The translations under genes and the position numbers were made by a program. Source: a virus. Taken from it: 64,000 nucleotides of DNA. Location of the stretch: IMG/VR virus record IMGVR_UViG_3300045303_000152, positions 1 through 64,000 of that record. The stretch is one strand, 5' to 3'. This document shows positions 49,737 through 56,997 of the stretch, one piece after another. Under the pieces are notes generated by a model. It made no database searches. It was not told the DNA's origin and saw only the letters and a list, made by a program, of their open reading frames with translations. Position 1 is the stretch's first letter, and the number at the start of each line of letters is the position of its first letter.

Positions 49737-50000
49737 ATGCCCGCCCCGTTAGGCAAAACGATCAGGCTCGAAACCTACAAGAAGAATGTGTACCGATGCG
49801 TAACGAACATTCGGTATCAAGAAACCCAACTGCATGAGCTAACGATGCAGTTGGCCGGAACTACAAACCTGTACCGTCAGTCGAAGCTGCGCAAGCTTAT
49901 CAAGAATAAGCACTTCACCATCGCACGCTGGCGTGACAAGTTAAAGTTCGAGAATGCTCGCGAGATAGAACCTGAGCCTAGACCAACACGAGTACGCTAA
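49737..50000 (+). CDS. Small basic helical protein
   Basis: 87 residues, very K/R-rich and helical (RLETYKKNVYRCVTNIRYQE, KLRKLIKNKHFTIARWRDKL). AAGGAGAAAGGATC before the ATG. Composition suggests nucleic-acid contact. Unknown. Confidence 0.65.
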   Translation: MPAPLGKTIRLETYKKNVYRCVTNIRYQETQLHELTMQLAGTTNLYRQSKLRKLIKNKHFTIARWRDKLKFENAREIEPEPRPTRVR

Positions 50001-50038
50001 CCTGCACTGCACAGTCTGACACTCAATGGAGCATGACT

Positions 50039-50341
50039 ATGCCTATCAGCCGAAAGACCAACCTGCCGCCCACCAAGCCCAAGGTAAAGGTAGAAGAAGC
50101 TGCGCCTACCCCAAGCGTCGAGTACAAGCCTTCTACAACCAAATACCTGTTCACGCCCAAGCATCACCGCAAGCTCGCTGAGTTCTGCGCTGCTCATATC
50201 AAGAAGGTTGAGCAGCGTGAGCGTGAGCAAGCATGGCAAATGGCCTATGATATGGGCGAGATGTTACAAGCCGACCATCGCGAGCACTTCAAGCCAACTG
50301 AGTTCTTCGCGCTGGTACATCAGCTAGTAGACCAGAAGTAA
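50039..50341 (+). CDS. Small protein, unknown function
   Basis: 100 residues from ATG 50039, preceded by the recurrent AATGGAGCA leader. A disordered K/P N-terminus is followed by helices (HHRKLAEFCAAHIKKVEQRE, WQMAYDMGEMLQADHREHFK). Unknown. Confidence 0.65.
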   Translation: MPISRKTNLPPTKPKVKVEEAAPTPSVEYKPSTTKYLFTPKHHRKLAEFCAAHIKKVEQREREQAWQMAYDMGEMLQADHREHFKPTEFFALVHQLVDQK

Positions 50342-50379
50342 ACTGCACACACTGCACAACTAACAAATGGAGCACTACT

Positions 50380-50898
50380 ATGCCTAGGTTCGAATACATG
50401 AAGCTCAATCTTAGTCATGAAGATCGTGACGGCGATGATGTGGATAGCTTGAACTACTACGGCGAGCAGGGTTGGCAAGTCATCGCCGTGCAAGTGAACG
50501 GCATGGCATATCTGATGCGGGCTGTAGAAGAAACTACTAGTGCAACCGTCGACACGCCACCTGCAAGCCCGCGTGGTGTGCTGACGCTCGACGTAACATC
50601 CTTCGACCGCAAGGCTGATGAGACAATGTTGCGCGAGCTACACATACTGCGCAAACTGGCTACACAGGAAATAACGAAGTTGTCAGAGTTTGTTGAGGTG
50701 GTTCAATATCTGGAACCGACCGTCGAGTATGCGTCGGTAGTAGCGCTGCTCGACAGGCTCGAGAACGTCGGCGTGGTTACGCGGCCCCAGAAGGGCAAAT
50801 ATACGGCAGGCCCGAATGCACAGCAATATATGCTGCTACTTATTCAAACGCTGACGGAACGGAAAGTAGAAATACCCAATGGGGTTCACAAGAAGTAA
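50380..50898 (+). CDS. DUF4177-like N-terminus plus winged-helix-like C-terminus
   Basis: 172 residues. Residues 1-48 (FEYMKLNL, LNYYGEQGWQVIAVQVNG, YLMRA) match the small DUF4177 beta-alpha-beta fold. From ~75 on helices follow, including VVALLDRLENVGVVTRPQKG, which resembles the recognition helix and wing of a winged helix. A DNA-binding regulator is possible. Leader AATGGAGCACTACT. Confidence 0.6.
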   Translation: MPRFEYMKLNLSHEDRDGDDVDSLNYYGEQGWQVIAVQVNGMAYLMRAVEETTSATVDTPPASPRGVLTLDVTSFDRKADETMLRELHILRKLATQEITKLSEFVEVVQYLEPTVEYASVVALLDRLENVGVVTRPQKGKYTAGPNAQQYMLLLIQTLTERKVEIPNGVHKK

Positions 50899-50939
50899 GC
50901 AGCGCCTAAACCAAACCAGCTAATGAGGGGGAATATCAA

Positions 50940-51254
50940 ATGCCCGCGACTGACAACGCCTTGATGGCAAAGCCTCGTAATGTGGATGTTACCGATGCAC
51001 GCACCCCGATGTGGATTGTACGCAAGATCGTACATCGCTTGGTGCTCGACTTCGGCAGCATCTACGTGGTTGATCAGATACAAGTGGCGATGGTTGGCAA
51101 GGCGTATGGGTTTATGGTCAGTTTCGAACTGACGCCCCAATCACCAAACGTGGAGTTGATGTTCAACGTGAGAATTGCGTACTTCGACTATGTTGGGGAG
51201 ATCAAGTGGTGTTGCCTTACTACCAGAAATGAGGTAACTGGGAGGTGGCAGTAA
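50940..51254 (+). CDS. Small beta-rich protein
   Basis: 104 residues. IWKK-type signals are absent; alternating strands dominate (FGSIYVVDQIQVAMVG, GFMVSFELTPQSPNVELMFN). GAGGGGGAATATCAA upstream. The stop overlaps the next ATG (TAATG). Unknown. Confidence 0.6.
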   Translation: MPATDNALMAKPRNVDVTDARTPMWIVRKIVHRLVLDFGSIYVVDQIQVAMVGKAYGFMVSFELTPQSPNVELMFNVRIAYFDYVGEIKWCCLTTRNEVTGRWQ

Positions 51255-51520
51255 TGTCAACACAATACGCCGTCATGCGGCGGAGGGAAGTGAATATGTG
51301 GTATGTTGAGATGTGCAATGGCAAACGTCACGGCCCATTCGAAAGCTATGAAGATGCTAACCAAATGGCTAGCGACGACGTAGCCAGAATATACCGGGTT
51401 CACAGCGTATCTCATCTACTGGCCTATGACAGAGCCATGCGCGAGCGGCGTGGCAAGCTGTCGCCCATAACGCTGCCAACGCCAGATCACCCGGCATTGC
51501 GGCGCCTGCTTGACGAGTAG
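51254..51520 (+). CDS. Small protein, unknown function
   Basis: 88 residues from ATG 51254 (GGGAGG eight bases upstream, coupled by TAATG). A second good start lies at 51296 (GGAGGGAAGTGAAT before ATG), giving MWYVEMCNGKRHGPFESYED and 74 residues. WYVEM...GPFESYEDA resembles small host-takeover proteins in style only. Confidence 0.6.
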   Translation: MSTQYAVMRRREVNMWYVEMCNGKRHGPFESYEDANQMASDDVARIYRVHSVSHLLAYDRAMRERRGKLSPITLPTPDHPALRRLLDE

Positions 51521-51576
51521 TCGTTCTACCCCAATTACCCCTAGCTATTAATGTAGATCTAGTACCATTAGCTGCC

Positions 51577-51619
51577 CTAGCTAGCACCCTAGCGCCCAAA
51601 ATTGCTGAACGCTGTATAT
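51577..51619 (+). repeat. Two-block dispersed repeat, copy 2
   Basis: CTAGCTAGCACCCTA (51577-51591) and TTGCTGAACGCTGTATAT (51602-51619), as at 12621-12655 but with ten bases between blocks instead of two. It sits in the 200-base gap 51521-51722. TGTATAT could be an extended -10 for the gene at 51723. Confidence 0.7.
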
Positions 51620-51722
51620 GCACTAATAGCTACCAGATTTCGACCGTAAATCGCGTATGTTTCGAGTACCGGCCAACGCCGAACCCTACAAACCAACGTC
51701 AACTTATGAAGAGGAACTAACC

Positions 51723-52295
51723 ATGCCTGCATTCATCAATGCCGCGACTGGCAAGCCTGAGAAGAAGCGCATGCGAATGGAAACTACGATGCAAAGCGGC
51801 AATCGCCCATTGTCATTCGAGGATGCGTGCAAAAGGTTCAAGAAGCGCTTCACCCTCGATCACACACCGGGCTGGGCGCGTCACATCGTCGAGCGCACGG
51901 GCAAGTATCCGGCTCCTCGGTACAACAGCGACGTGGAATGGTACCAACGGTCGGAGTTCATCGGTTTCGCTACGACCGGCAGCCGTAAGTACATTCGTGA
52001 GAACGACCCGACATGGCCGGTTGGTCGCTGGCTCGATAAGCCGTTCAAGCGTGAGGAGTTTGGCAAGGTAGCCAAGGCCAAGCAGAAAGCCGAGCGTTAT
52101 GGCACGCAGCGCAAAACGTTGAGTAATCCTACTCCCAAGGCTTTGCAAGAGCTCGATCGGCTGATTACCGCTACCAAGCCCGCTGCACCAACTCAAACGG
52201 TGCCAAAAGGTCGGATCAGCGGTAAGAAGGCCAATCACCGGCCGACCAAAGCTGGCAAGAAGCCGACCAACGGCAACAAGAACGGCAAGAAGTGA
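51723..52295 (+). CDS. Basic protein, unknown function
   Basis: 190 residues from ATG 51723 (GAGGAACTAACC upstream). A folded N-terminal half (FEDACKRFKKRFTLDHTPGW, WYQRSEFIGFATTGSRKYIR) and a K/P/T/N-rich basic tail (ISGKKANHRPTKAGKKPTNG). The tail suggests nucleic-acid or polyanion binding. No family recognised. Confidence 0.65.
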   Translation: MPAFINAATGKPEKKRMRMETTMQSGNRPLSFEDACKRFKKRFTLDHTPGWARHIVERTGKYPAPRYNSDVEWYQRSEFIGFATTGSRKYIRENDPTWPVGRWLDKPFKREEFGKVAKAKQKAERYGTQRKTLSNPTPKALQELDRLITATKPAAPTQTVPKGRISGKKANHRPTKAGKKPTNGNKNGKK

Positions 52296-52323
52296 ACAAA
52301 CGTCAACTCAAGGAACGTGCGTC

Positions 52324-52530
52324 ATGAGCGAGTCTGAAGCAGTTGCGTGGGTAGCACTGGGCTGGTGCTACTTCTGGGGAGCCATAGTTTCATTTGTACT
52401 GGTCTATATGCTTCGTGCTCCTGATCCAACAATAAATAGGTGGATTGTGCTGGTAACTTTCTCATGGCCAGTAACAATGCCTTGGATGATCGTTGATGCA
52501 CTCGCCAACATGGTGAAGGACAAGAAATGA
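52324..52530 (+). CDS. Two-helix membrane protein, paralogue 1
   Basis: 68 residues. WVALGWCYFWGAIVSFVLVY and a second helix WIVLVTFSWPVTMPWMIV. Shares ALGWxYFWG and the SWPV/CWPV second helix with the gene at 53730. The stop overlaps the ArdC start (ATGA). Confidence 0.65.
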   Translation: MSESEAVAWVALGWCYFWGAIVSFVLVYMLRAPDPTINRWIVLVTFSWPVTMPWMIVDALANMVKDKK

Positions 52531-53492
52531 AAGCGCGCACATTCGACAAGGCCGATGTGTACGAGCGCATAACTGCTCAGATTATTAAGGACGTTGAGGC
52601 TGGGACGATACCCTGGCTGATACCCTGGTCACATTCTAAAGCCACTCAGGCTCGAGATTTGACCTTGCAAGACGTGTGGCCGGCTAACGCAATCACCGGC
52701 CACCTGTACAACGGCGCAAACGTGTTTCAATGCTGGATGCATCAGTCAAGGCTGAAGGCAGAAGGGCCACCGCTGTTCTTAACCTTCAAGCAAGCGAAGG
52801 CAGCCGGCGGCTACGTGCGCAAAGGAGAGCAGAGCATCATCGTCATCGGCTTCAACAGTGGCTTGAAGAAAGTCGAGCAGGACGATGGTACGACCAAAAC
52901 CAAAAAGACTTTCTATGCGTTCGGCCACTTCGTATTTCACATCAGCCAATGTGAGAATGTGAAGCTGCCAAAGCGCAAGCCCATAGAGCGACCCGTGGGC
53001 CTCGACGATGACAAGGCATGGCAGGCGTTCATCAAAGCTACCGGAGCAGACATTCGCCACGGTGGCACGAGTGCTCACTACAAGCCCATCGCAGACTACA
53101 TACAAATGCCGACGGCCAAGGCGTTCAAGACTAAGGATGATTACAAGGCTGTCGAGTTGCACGAGTTGACACACTGGACAAGCCACAAGACTAGGTGCGA
53201 CAGGCCAATCATGCACATGTTCCAAAGCGAGGGCTACGCAAAGGAGGAGCTGATTGCCGAGCTGGGCAGTGCATTTCTATGTGCCAAGCTGGGCGTCGTG
53301 CAAAAGACTGTGCGTCACGCCGACTATGTTGGCGATTGGCTGAAAGTGCTCAAGAACGACAAGCGCGCCATCGTGCGCGCTGCGTCGCAGGCAATGAAGG
53401 CCACAACCTTCATTGAGACGCTGGTAGGTGATGCGTTGAAACCAAAAGTGAAGCGCAAGCGTTTGAAACCATCGAAAGGAAAAAGGCGATGA
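52527..53492 (+). CDS. ArdC-like antirestriction protein
   Basis: 321 residues. N-terminal ssDNA-binding-like domain (VYERITAQIIKDVEAGTIPW, GHLYNGANVF, FLTFKQAKAAGGYVRKGEQS) and C-terminal zinc metalloprotease-like domain with HELTH at 212-216 and the downstream YAKEELIAELGSAFLCAKLG helix holding the third ligand. ArdC proteins of conjugative plasmids protect incoming DNA from restriction. Basic tail (KVKRKRLKPSKGKRR). Coupled to both neighbours by 4-base overlaps. Confidence 0.8.
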   Translation: MKARTFDKADVYERITAQIIKDVEAGTIPWLIPWSHSKATQARDLTLQDVWPANAITGHLYNGANVFQCWMHQSRLKAEGPPLFLTFKQAKAAGGYVRKGEQSIIVIGFNSGLKKVEQDDGTTKTKKTFYAFGHFVFHISQCENVKLPKRKPIERPVGLDDDKAWQAFIKATGADIRHGGTSAHYKPIADYIQMPTAKAFKTKDDYKAVELHELTHWTSHKTRCDRPIMHMFQSEGYAKEELIAELGSAFLCAKLGVVQKTVRHADYVGDWLKVLKNDKRAIVRAASQAMKATTFIETLVGDALKPKVKRKRLKPSKGKRR

Positions 53493-53725
53493 CCCCAAGA
53501 CACGGCGTAGCAGCAGCGACCTTCTTCACAGGCACGAGAAAGAATGGTGACAAGGTATGGATCAACGTGGCTGAAATAACCACGATGATCGACCACACCG
53601 ACAAGAAGAAACCTGACAACAGGTACACCATCATCGCAACGGTGCATGGCGTGAGCCAGCAAGCTATGTTTCTGAACGAAACGCCAGAAACCCTGATCGC
53701 CACGGCGGTAACGATAGTCGGGTAA
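53489..53725 (+). CDS. Small beta-rich protein
   Basis: 78 residues, coupled to ardC (ATGA). FFTGTRKNGDKVWINVAEIT, then TIIATVHGV and NETPETLIATAVTIVG give a small strand-rich fold like many KTSC/YodL-style phage proteins. Unknown. Confidence 0.6.
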   Translation: MTPRHGVAAATFFTGTRKNGDKVWINVAEITTMIDHTDKKKPDNRYTIIATVHGVSQQAMFLNETPETLIATAVTIVG

Positions 53726-53729
53726 GCCC

Positions 53730-53984
53730 ATGTCAACTCGAGAAACGCTGCTGGTGCTGGCATTGGGTTGGCTCTATTTCTGGGGCCTGTTCATAACATT
53801 CTGCTTTCAAATGCTGACGGTAGCCTATTTCAAACAGACTAAGGAGATGAACGGCCTGCATTTGGCCTACATCATCTTCTTATGCATATGCTGGCCTGTT
53901 AGCTTACCCAAGGCTGGCGTGCCAGCTATCGGCGACATGCTGTCAACGTTGGCAGCTCACATCAAGCAAAGGAGAAAGAAGTGA
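53730..53984 (+). CDS. Two-helix membrane protein, paralogue 2
   Basis: 84 residues. LVLALGWLYFWGLFITFCFQ then LAYIIFLCICWPVSLPKAGV, homologous to the gene at 52324; the pair brackets ardC. Basic C-terminus. Function unknown. Confidence 0.65.
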   Translation: MSTRETLLVLALGWLYFWGLFITFCFQMLTVAYFKQTKEMNGLHLAYIIFLCICWPVSLPKAGVPAIGDMLSTLAAHIKQRRKK

Positions 53985-54160
53985 GAGTGTTCAGGCGCCT
54001 GTCAGATGATGGGCATGCTTCTGTATTCAAGTCAAGGGTAAGCGCCGGCATGATCGTACTGGAAATTGCCTATGCGCATGGCTTGGCCAGAATGATCACA
54101 ACCTTATCCAAGGAGGAGGCCAAGCGTTACGCAACGTGGTTACTAAGCAAAACGGAGTGA
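53981..54160 (+). CDS. Small helical protein
   Basis: 59 residues from GTG 53981, overlapping the preceding stop (GTGA), with AAGGAG six bases upstream. MRVFRRLSDDGHASVFKSRV then LSKEEAKRYATWLLSKTE. Unknown. Confidence 0.55.
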   Translation: MRVFRRLSDDGHASVFKSRVSAGMIVLEIAYAHGLARMITTLSKEEAKRYATWLLSKTE

Positions 54161-54179
54161 GCTAATGACTGGGGGTCAC

Positions 54180-54344
54180 ATGACGTTCATTGAGGAATAC
54201 CTAGGCTGGGAGATATACCTCGATATGCCAGCGAAGATGTACTACGCAATAGATCCTAGTAGCGGCACTCGCTACGGGCCTAGCCGCAGTCGAGCCGACT
54301 TGAAACTCTATATCAACAGAGTAAAAAGTAGCTTTAGCCTGTAA
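54180..54344 (+). CDS. Small protein with the G-tract leader
   Basis: 54 residues from ATG 54180, directly behind GGGGGTCAC, the only copy of the cassette-type leader outside 46-48 kb (an in-frame ATG 15 bases earlier contains it). MTFIEEYLGWEIYLDMPAKM, then YYAIDPSSGTRYGPSRSRAD: a compact alpha/beta fold. Confidence 0.55.
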   Translation: MTFIEEYLGWEIYLDMPAKMYYAIDPSSGTRYGPSRSRADLKLYINRVKSSFSL

Positions 54345-54375
54345 CAATTAACATTCAAAGAAAGGAGAACTGACC

Positions 54376-54468
54376 ATGCCGCAACTTGCGAGAGTTACCG
54401 TGCTGATGGGCCTAGTCACGGCATTTGCCATCGTGCTGGCTATCAGCTTGATCGTGATATTCGGGTAG
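54376..54468 (+). CDS. 30-residue membrane peptide
   Basis: Single membrane helix (VLMGLVTAFAIVLAISLIVI) after MPQLARVT. AAAGGAGAACTGACC is a strong ribosome site. Small toxins, holin modulators and superinfection factors look like this; none can be chosen. Confidence 0.55.
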   Translation: MPQLARVTVLMGLVTAFAIVLAISLIVIFG

Positions 54469-54475
54469 TCTGCAA

Positions 54476-54493
54476 AAGTTCAAAATTGAACTT
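54476..54493. repeat. GTTCAA palindrome, copy 2
   Basis: AAGTTCAA and TTGAACTT around AA, eight bases after the preceding stop and 19 before the next gene. Confidence 0.7.
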
Positions 54494-54511
54494 CACCAAG
54501 GAGAGGGAAAT

Positions 54512-54778
54512 ATGAGCGAGCATCGAGACGTGCGTAGTGACGCTTATTGGCAGGAGTGGGCCGATAACTACAAGCCGACGCCAAGTGGTCCACAGCCAAC
54601 CGCCACGGGTTATCTGCTGCTGGCGGCGTATGGTAAGGCTAAGCGGGCACTCATTCGGCTGGTGTGCTTTGTGTACCAGCACGACATCGAGACTGAAGAG
54701 TGGGATGAAGTCAACTACAAGATCGAAAACATACCCTGGCACTGCCGGCGTTGCGGTGCTGGCGGCATAACCCGCTAA
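54512..54778 (+). CDS. Small protein with CxxC
   Basis: 88 residues. AYWQEWADNYKPTPSGPQPT, a helix LLLAAYGKAKRALIRLVCFV, and a final HCRRCGAGG, which may bind zinc together with upstream residues. AAGGAGAGGGAAAT upstream. Unknown. Confidence 0.6.
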   Translation: MSEHRDVRSDAYWQEWADNYKPTPSGPQPTATGYLLLAAYGKAKRALIRLVCFVYQHDIETEEWDEVNYKIENIPWHCRRCGAGGITR

Positions 54779-54837
54779 GGCTAAGCTTCAACACAATCAG
54801 GCAGTATGTAAACTCTAAGGAAGAGAGGGATCGAGCT

Positions 54838-55041
54838 ATGGCTAAAACAACCCAAGTCTGCATCAATGAGAACTGCGTGTTCGTGTTTCAGACCAATCAC
54901 GGCTCGCTAGTAGTGAGGTTCGAGAAGGTAGGCACCCGTGATACTATTTACAGCGTCGTGACCTATCAGGACAAAAACAATACAATCATCGGGCCGAACA
55001 TCGGCTACGCGTTCAAGCCGAGAAACAGCAACGAGGCGTGA
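54838..55041 (+). CDS. Small beta-rich protein
   Basis: 67 residues from ATG 54838 (GAGAGGGATCGAGCT upstream). CVFVFQTNHGSLVVRFEKVG and YSVVTYQDKNNTIIG, an all-beta pattern. Unknown. Confidence 0.6.
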   Translation: MAKTTQVCINENCVFVFQTNHGSLVVRFEKVGTRDTIYSVVTYQDKNNTIIGPNIGYAFKPRNSNEA

Positions 55042-55087
55042 GCATATGTGGATACACAAAGTAGAACGAATATTAAAGGAGGGAACT

Positions 55088-55312
55088 ATGGATGTGCAAA
55101 TCGAGGCGATGCGTTGTCAAGTATCGAACGTGTTCTACCCTCATTGGGCACTCAGAAGGGTAGCGCTTGATACTAGCAAGGACACCGGCAAGAGCATCAT
55201 CGTGCATGAGCCGTTGGCTCGAATGACAGCAACGGCTGTAAGGAACAATAGCCTAGAAGCTTTTGTGAAGCTGGTACGACTGTCGCAAACACTAAAAGAC
55301 ATAAAGGAGTGA
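55088..55312 (+). CDS. Small protein, unknown function
   Basis: 74 residues from ATG 55088; AAGGAGGGAACT decides this start. MDVQIEAMRCQVSNVFYPHW, then a helical end FVKLVRLSQTLKDIKE. Unknown. Confidence 0.6.
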   Translation: MDVQIEAMRCQVSNVFYPHWALRRVALDTSKDTGKSIIVHEPLARMTATAVRNNSLEAFVKLVRLSQTLKDIKE

Positions 55313-55317
55313 GTAGC

Positions 55318-55677
55318 ATGGGGAAGAACAGACGTAAGCCAATCGAGCGCAAGCGGCTAGGCCCAGTCGGTGGGCGATACTCGACGCCGTTCTTGAACTA
55401 TGGCGCGGGCGTTATGAAGGTAACGCCACGACCCATCGACATCAAGATACCTCGCCGCTTGCTGCTTGCCTTGCAAGTACGTGAGGATAGCAAAAAAGAA
55501 TGGGGTAACCTGCGCGCGCATTCGATCAACCAGTACACACCCGAAAGCCAGAAAAACAAGCTAAGAAAGGAACTCGAGTACTTGCGTGAGGGTTGGATGG
55601 TGAATGCCTACTTCGGTAGCAATGCATCATTCAGAATTCACGAGGTTTACACCCGGCCCGAGGCAGCCACCTACTAA
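55318..55677 (+). CDS. Basic small protein
   Basis: 119 residues from ATG 55318 (GGAGTGAGTAGC upstream; a GTG nine bases earlier overlaps the preceding stop). MGKNRRKPIERKRLGPVGGR, later YTPESQKNKLRKELEYLREG. Basic and helical in the C-terminal half. Unknown. Confidence 0.6.
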   Translation: MGKNRRKPIERKRLGPVGGRYSTPFLNYGAGVMKVTPRPIDIKIPRRLLLALQVREDSKKEWGNLRAHSINQYTPESQKNKLRKELEYLREGWMVNAYFGSNASFRIHEVYTRPEAATY

Positions 55678-55691
55678 GGAACATGAATATC

Positions 55692-56039
55692 ATGACAAAG
55701 AAAGCAAAGAAAAAGCTCAACGGCGTTCACGTGCAAGTCGCAGCGGAGCCAATCGAAGCACCTCAATACCTGGGGCACAAGCCGCGCATGGGTAAAGGCA
55801 ATAAGATCGCCTTGGCCCGAGCAATAGCAGCAGCACGCAACGCCGCTCGCAAGAGCAACTTGTTCGACGGCATCAGGGGGCACGGCATCGTGATACTCAT
55901 AGATGCTGCATTGCAGGATGCATTCTTACCCAAGGGCAAGATCGAGGTGCGCCGCGAGGGGGATCGCTTACAACAAGCATTGAAGCTAGTGAGAGACAGC
56001 CAGCGCATGCAGCAGGCACCGCCAGGATTGCTAACCTAA
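55692..56039 (+). CDS. Basic helical small protein
   Basis: 115 residues from ATG 55692; an ATG three codons earlier lies too close to AAGGA. KIALARAIAAARNAARKSNL and KIEVRREGDRLQQALKLVRD are amphipathic helices; IRGHGIVILIDAALQDAF a central strand. Unknown. Confidence 0.55.
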   Translation: MTKKAKKKLNGVHVQVAAEPIEAPQYLGHKPRMGKGNKIALARAIAAARNAARKSNLFDGIRGHGIVILIDAALQDAFLPKGKIEVRREGDRLQQALKLVRDSQRMQQAPPGLLT

Positions 56040-56050
56040 TGGAGCCAGAA

Positions 56051-56245
56051 ATGAAACACAAGCTAAAGCCCAAGGCTAAACCTAAGCTTGAGGAGTACAT
56101 ATACGCAATCGCAAATCCAGTCACCGGCATGGAGTTGGTGCGCTCGACCTGGGCGTACTCACTGCAGGAAGCTACTCGCCAAACTGAGAATATTGCTCGG
56201 TGCTTTGGCAAGTCAACAGAAGTTGTTCATGTTGAGAGGGCCTGA
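56051..56245 (+). CDS. Small protein, unknown function
   Basis: 64 residues from ATG 56051, leader AATGGAGCCAGAA. A K/P head (KHKLKPKAKPK) and a folded part YIYAIANPVTGMELVRSTWA, YSLQEATRQTENIARCFGKS, a beta-hairpin plus helix. Confidence 0.6.
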   Translation: MKHKLKPKAKPKLEEYIYAIANPVTGMELVRSTWAYSLQEATRQTENIARCFGKSTEVVHVERA

Positions 56246-56472
56246 TGATTAGAATAACACTGCCCCCTTATCCAGAAGTGATCCACATCATGGGCACGCA
56301 CGGCCTACAATCGCTGACCACTGATAGATTTGCATACCTAGAGAGGGAGTACAAGCAACATCTAGCCTTGCTGGTCAGCATGCAATACCACGGCAAGTTC
56401 ACCGCAGATCAAATAACGGGCATGGTCTTTATCATAGGACTAATGCTGCAAGCACCCGATGGAGGTAACTGA
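56245..56472 (+). CDS. Small protein, unknown function
   Basis: 75 residues, start overlapping the preceding stop by one base, with GAGAGGG upstream. ITLPPYPEVIHIMGTHG, then helices FAYLEREYKQHLALLVSMQY and ITGMVFIIGLMLQA. Unknown. Confidence 0.6.
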   Translation: MIRITLPPYPEVIHIMGTHGLQSLTTDRFAYLEREYKQHLALLVSMQYHGKFTADQITGMVFIIGLMLQAPDGGN

Positions 56473-56831
56473 TGGCAACGTACAAACAATTCCCACACTG
56501 TCACGCATTCGCAGCCGGGCATGCTGCTGAGAACAGCATACCGCACGACGCCTTTCATCGCCTAAGGGACTGTGAGGTGTTGCAGACTGAAATCAACCTT
56601 TGGAATAGGACTGAAACCGTACTCGCTGCGCTGAAGCTAGATACTCCTGGTGGCAAAATTTCAGAGCGGCAAGCTGCACTGTTTCAGCTCGGCTATACCC
56701 AAGCAATGGGTACGGATGAAATTGCCGATGCCGCTGACGATACCGAGCGCGACAAGCTTGAGAAGGAGTACGACCAAAAGCTGGGCCTCGACGACCCGAC
56801 TATCAGAGAGTTTGTGATTTCGCTGTACTGA
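56472..56831 (+). CDS. Helical small protein
   Basis: 119 residues, one-base overlap with the preceding stop. His-rich start (QFPHCHAFAAGHAAENSIPH), then an acidic helical body (IADAADDTERDKLEKEYDQK). GGAGG upstream. Unknown. Confidence 0.6.
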   Translation: MATYKQFPHCHAFAAGHAAENSIPHDAFHRLRDCEVLQTEINLWNRTETVLAALKLDTPGGKISERQAALFQLGYTQAMGTDEIADAADDTERDKLEKEYDQKLGLDDPTIREFVISLY

Positions 56832-56860
56832 AAGCAAACTCAACCCTAAGGAGACTTACT

Positions 56861-56971
56861 ATGGAACCCAAGTTGGAATTCGCATTGACTTCGTGGTGCG
56901 TGATCTGCCGTAAGTTCGTGCTCGTGCCTTGCGAGCGTGGTGAGTTCGCCAGTAGTAAGAAACCAAGCTAA
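56861..56971 (+). CDS. 36-residue Cys-containing peptide
   Basis: MEPKLEFALTSWCVICRKFV, then LVPCERGEFASSKKPS: a CxxC and a third Cys, like half of a zinc ribbon. AAGGAGACTTACT before the ATG. Sits just before the helicase gene. Confidence 0.5.
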   Translation: MEPKLEFALTSWCVICRKFVLVPCERGEFASSKKPS

Positions 56972-56997
56972 GCAAGCGCAAGCTAAGGAGATTTGTA

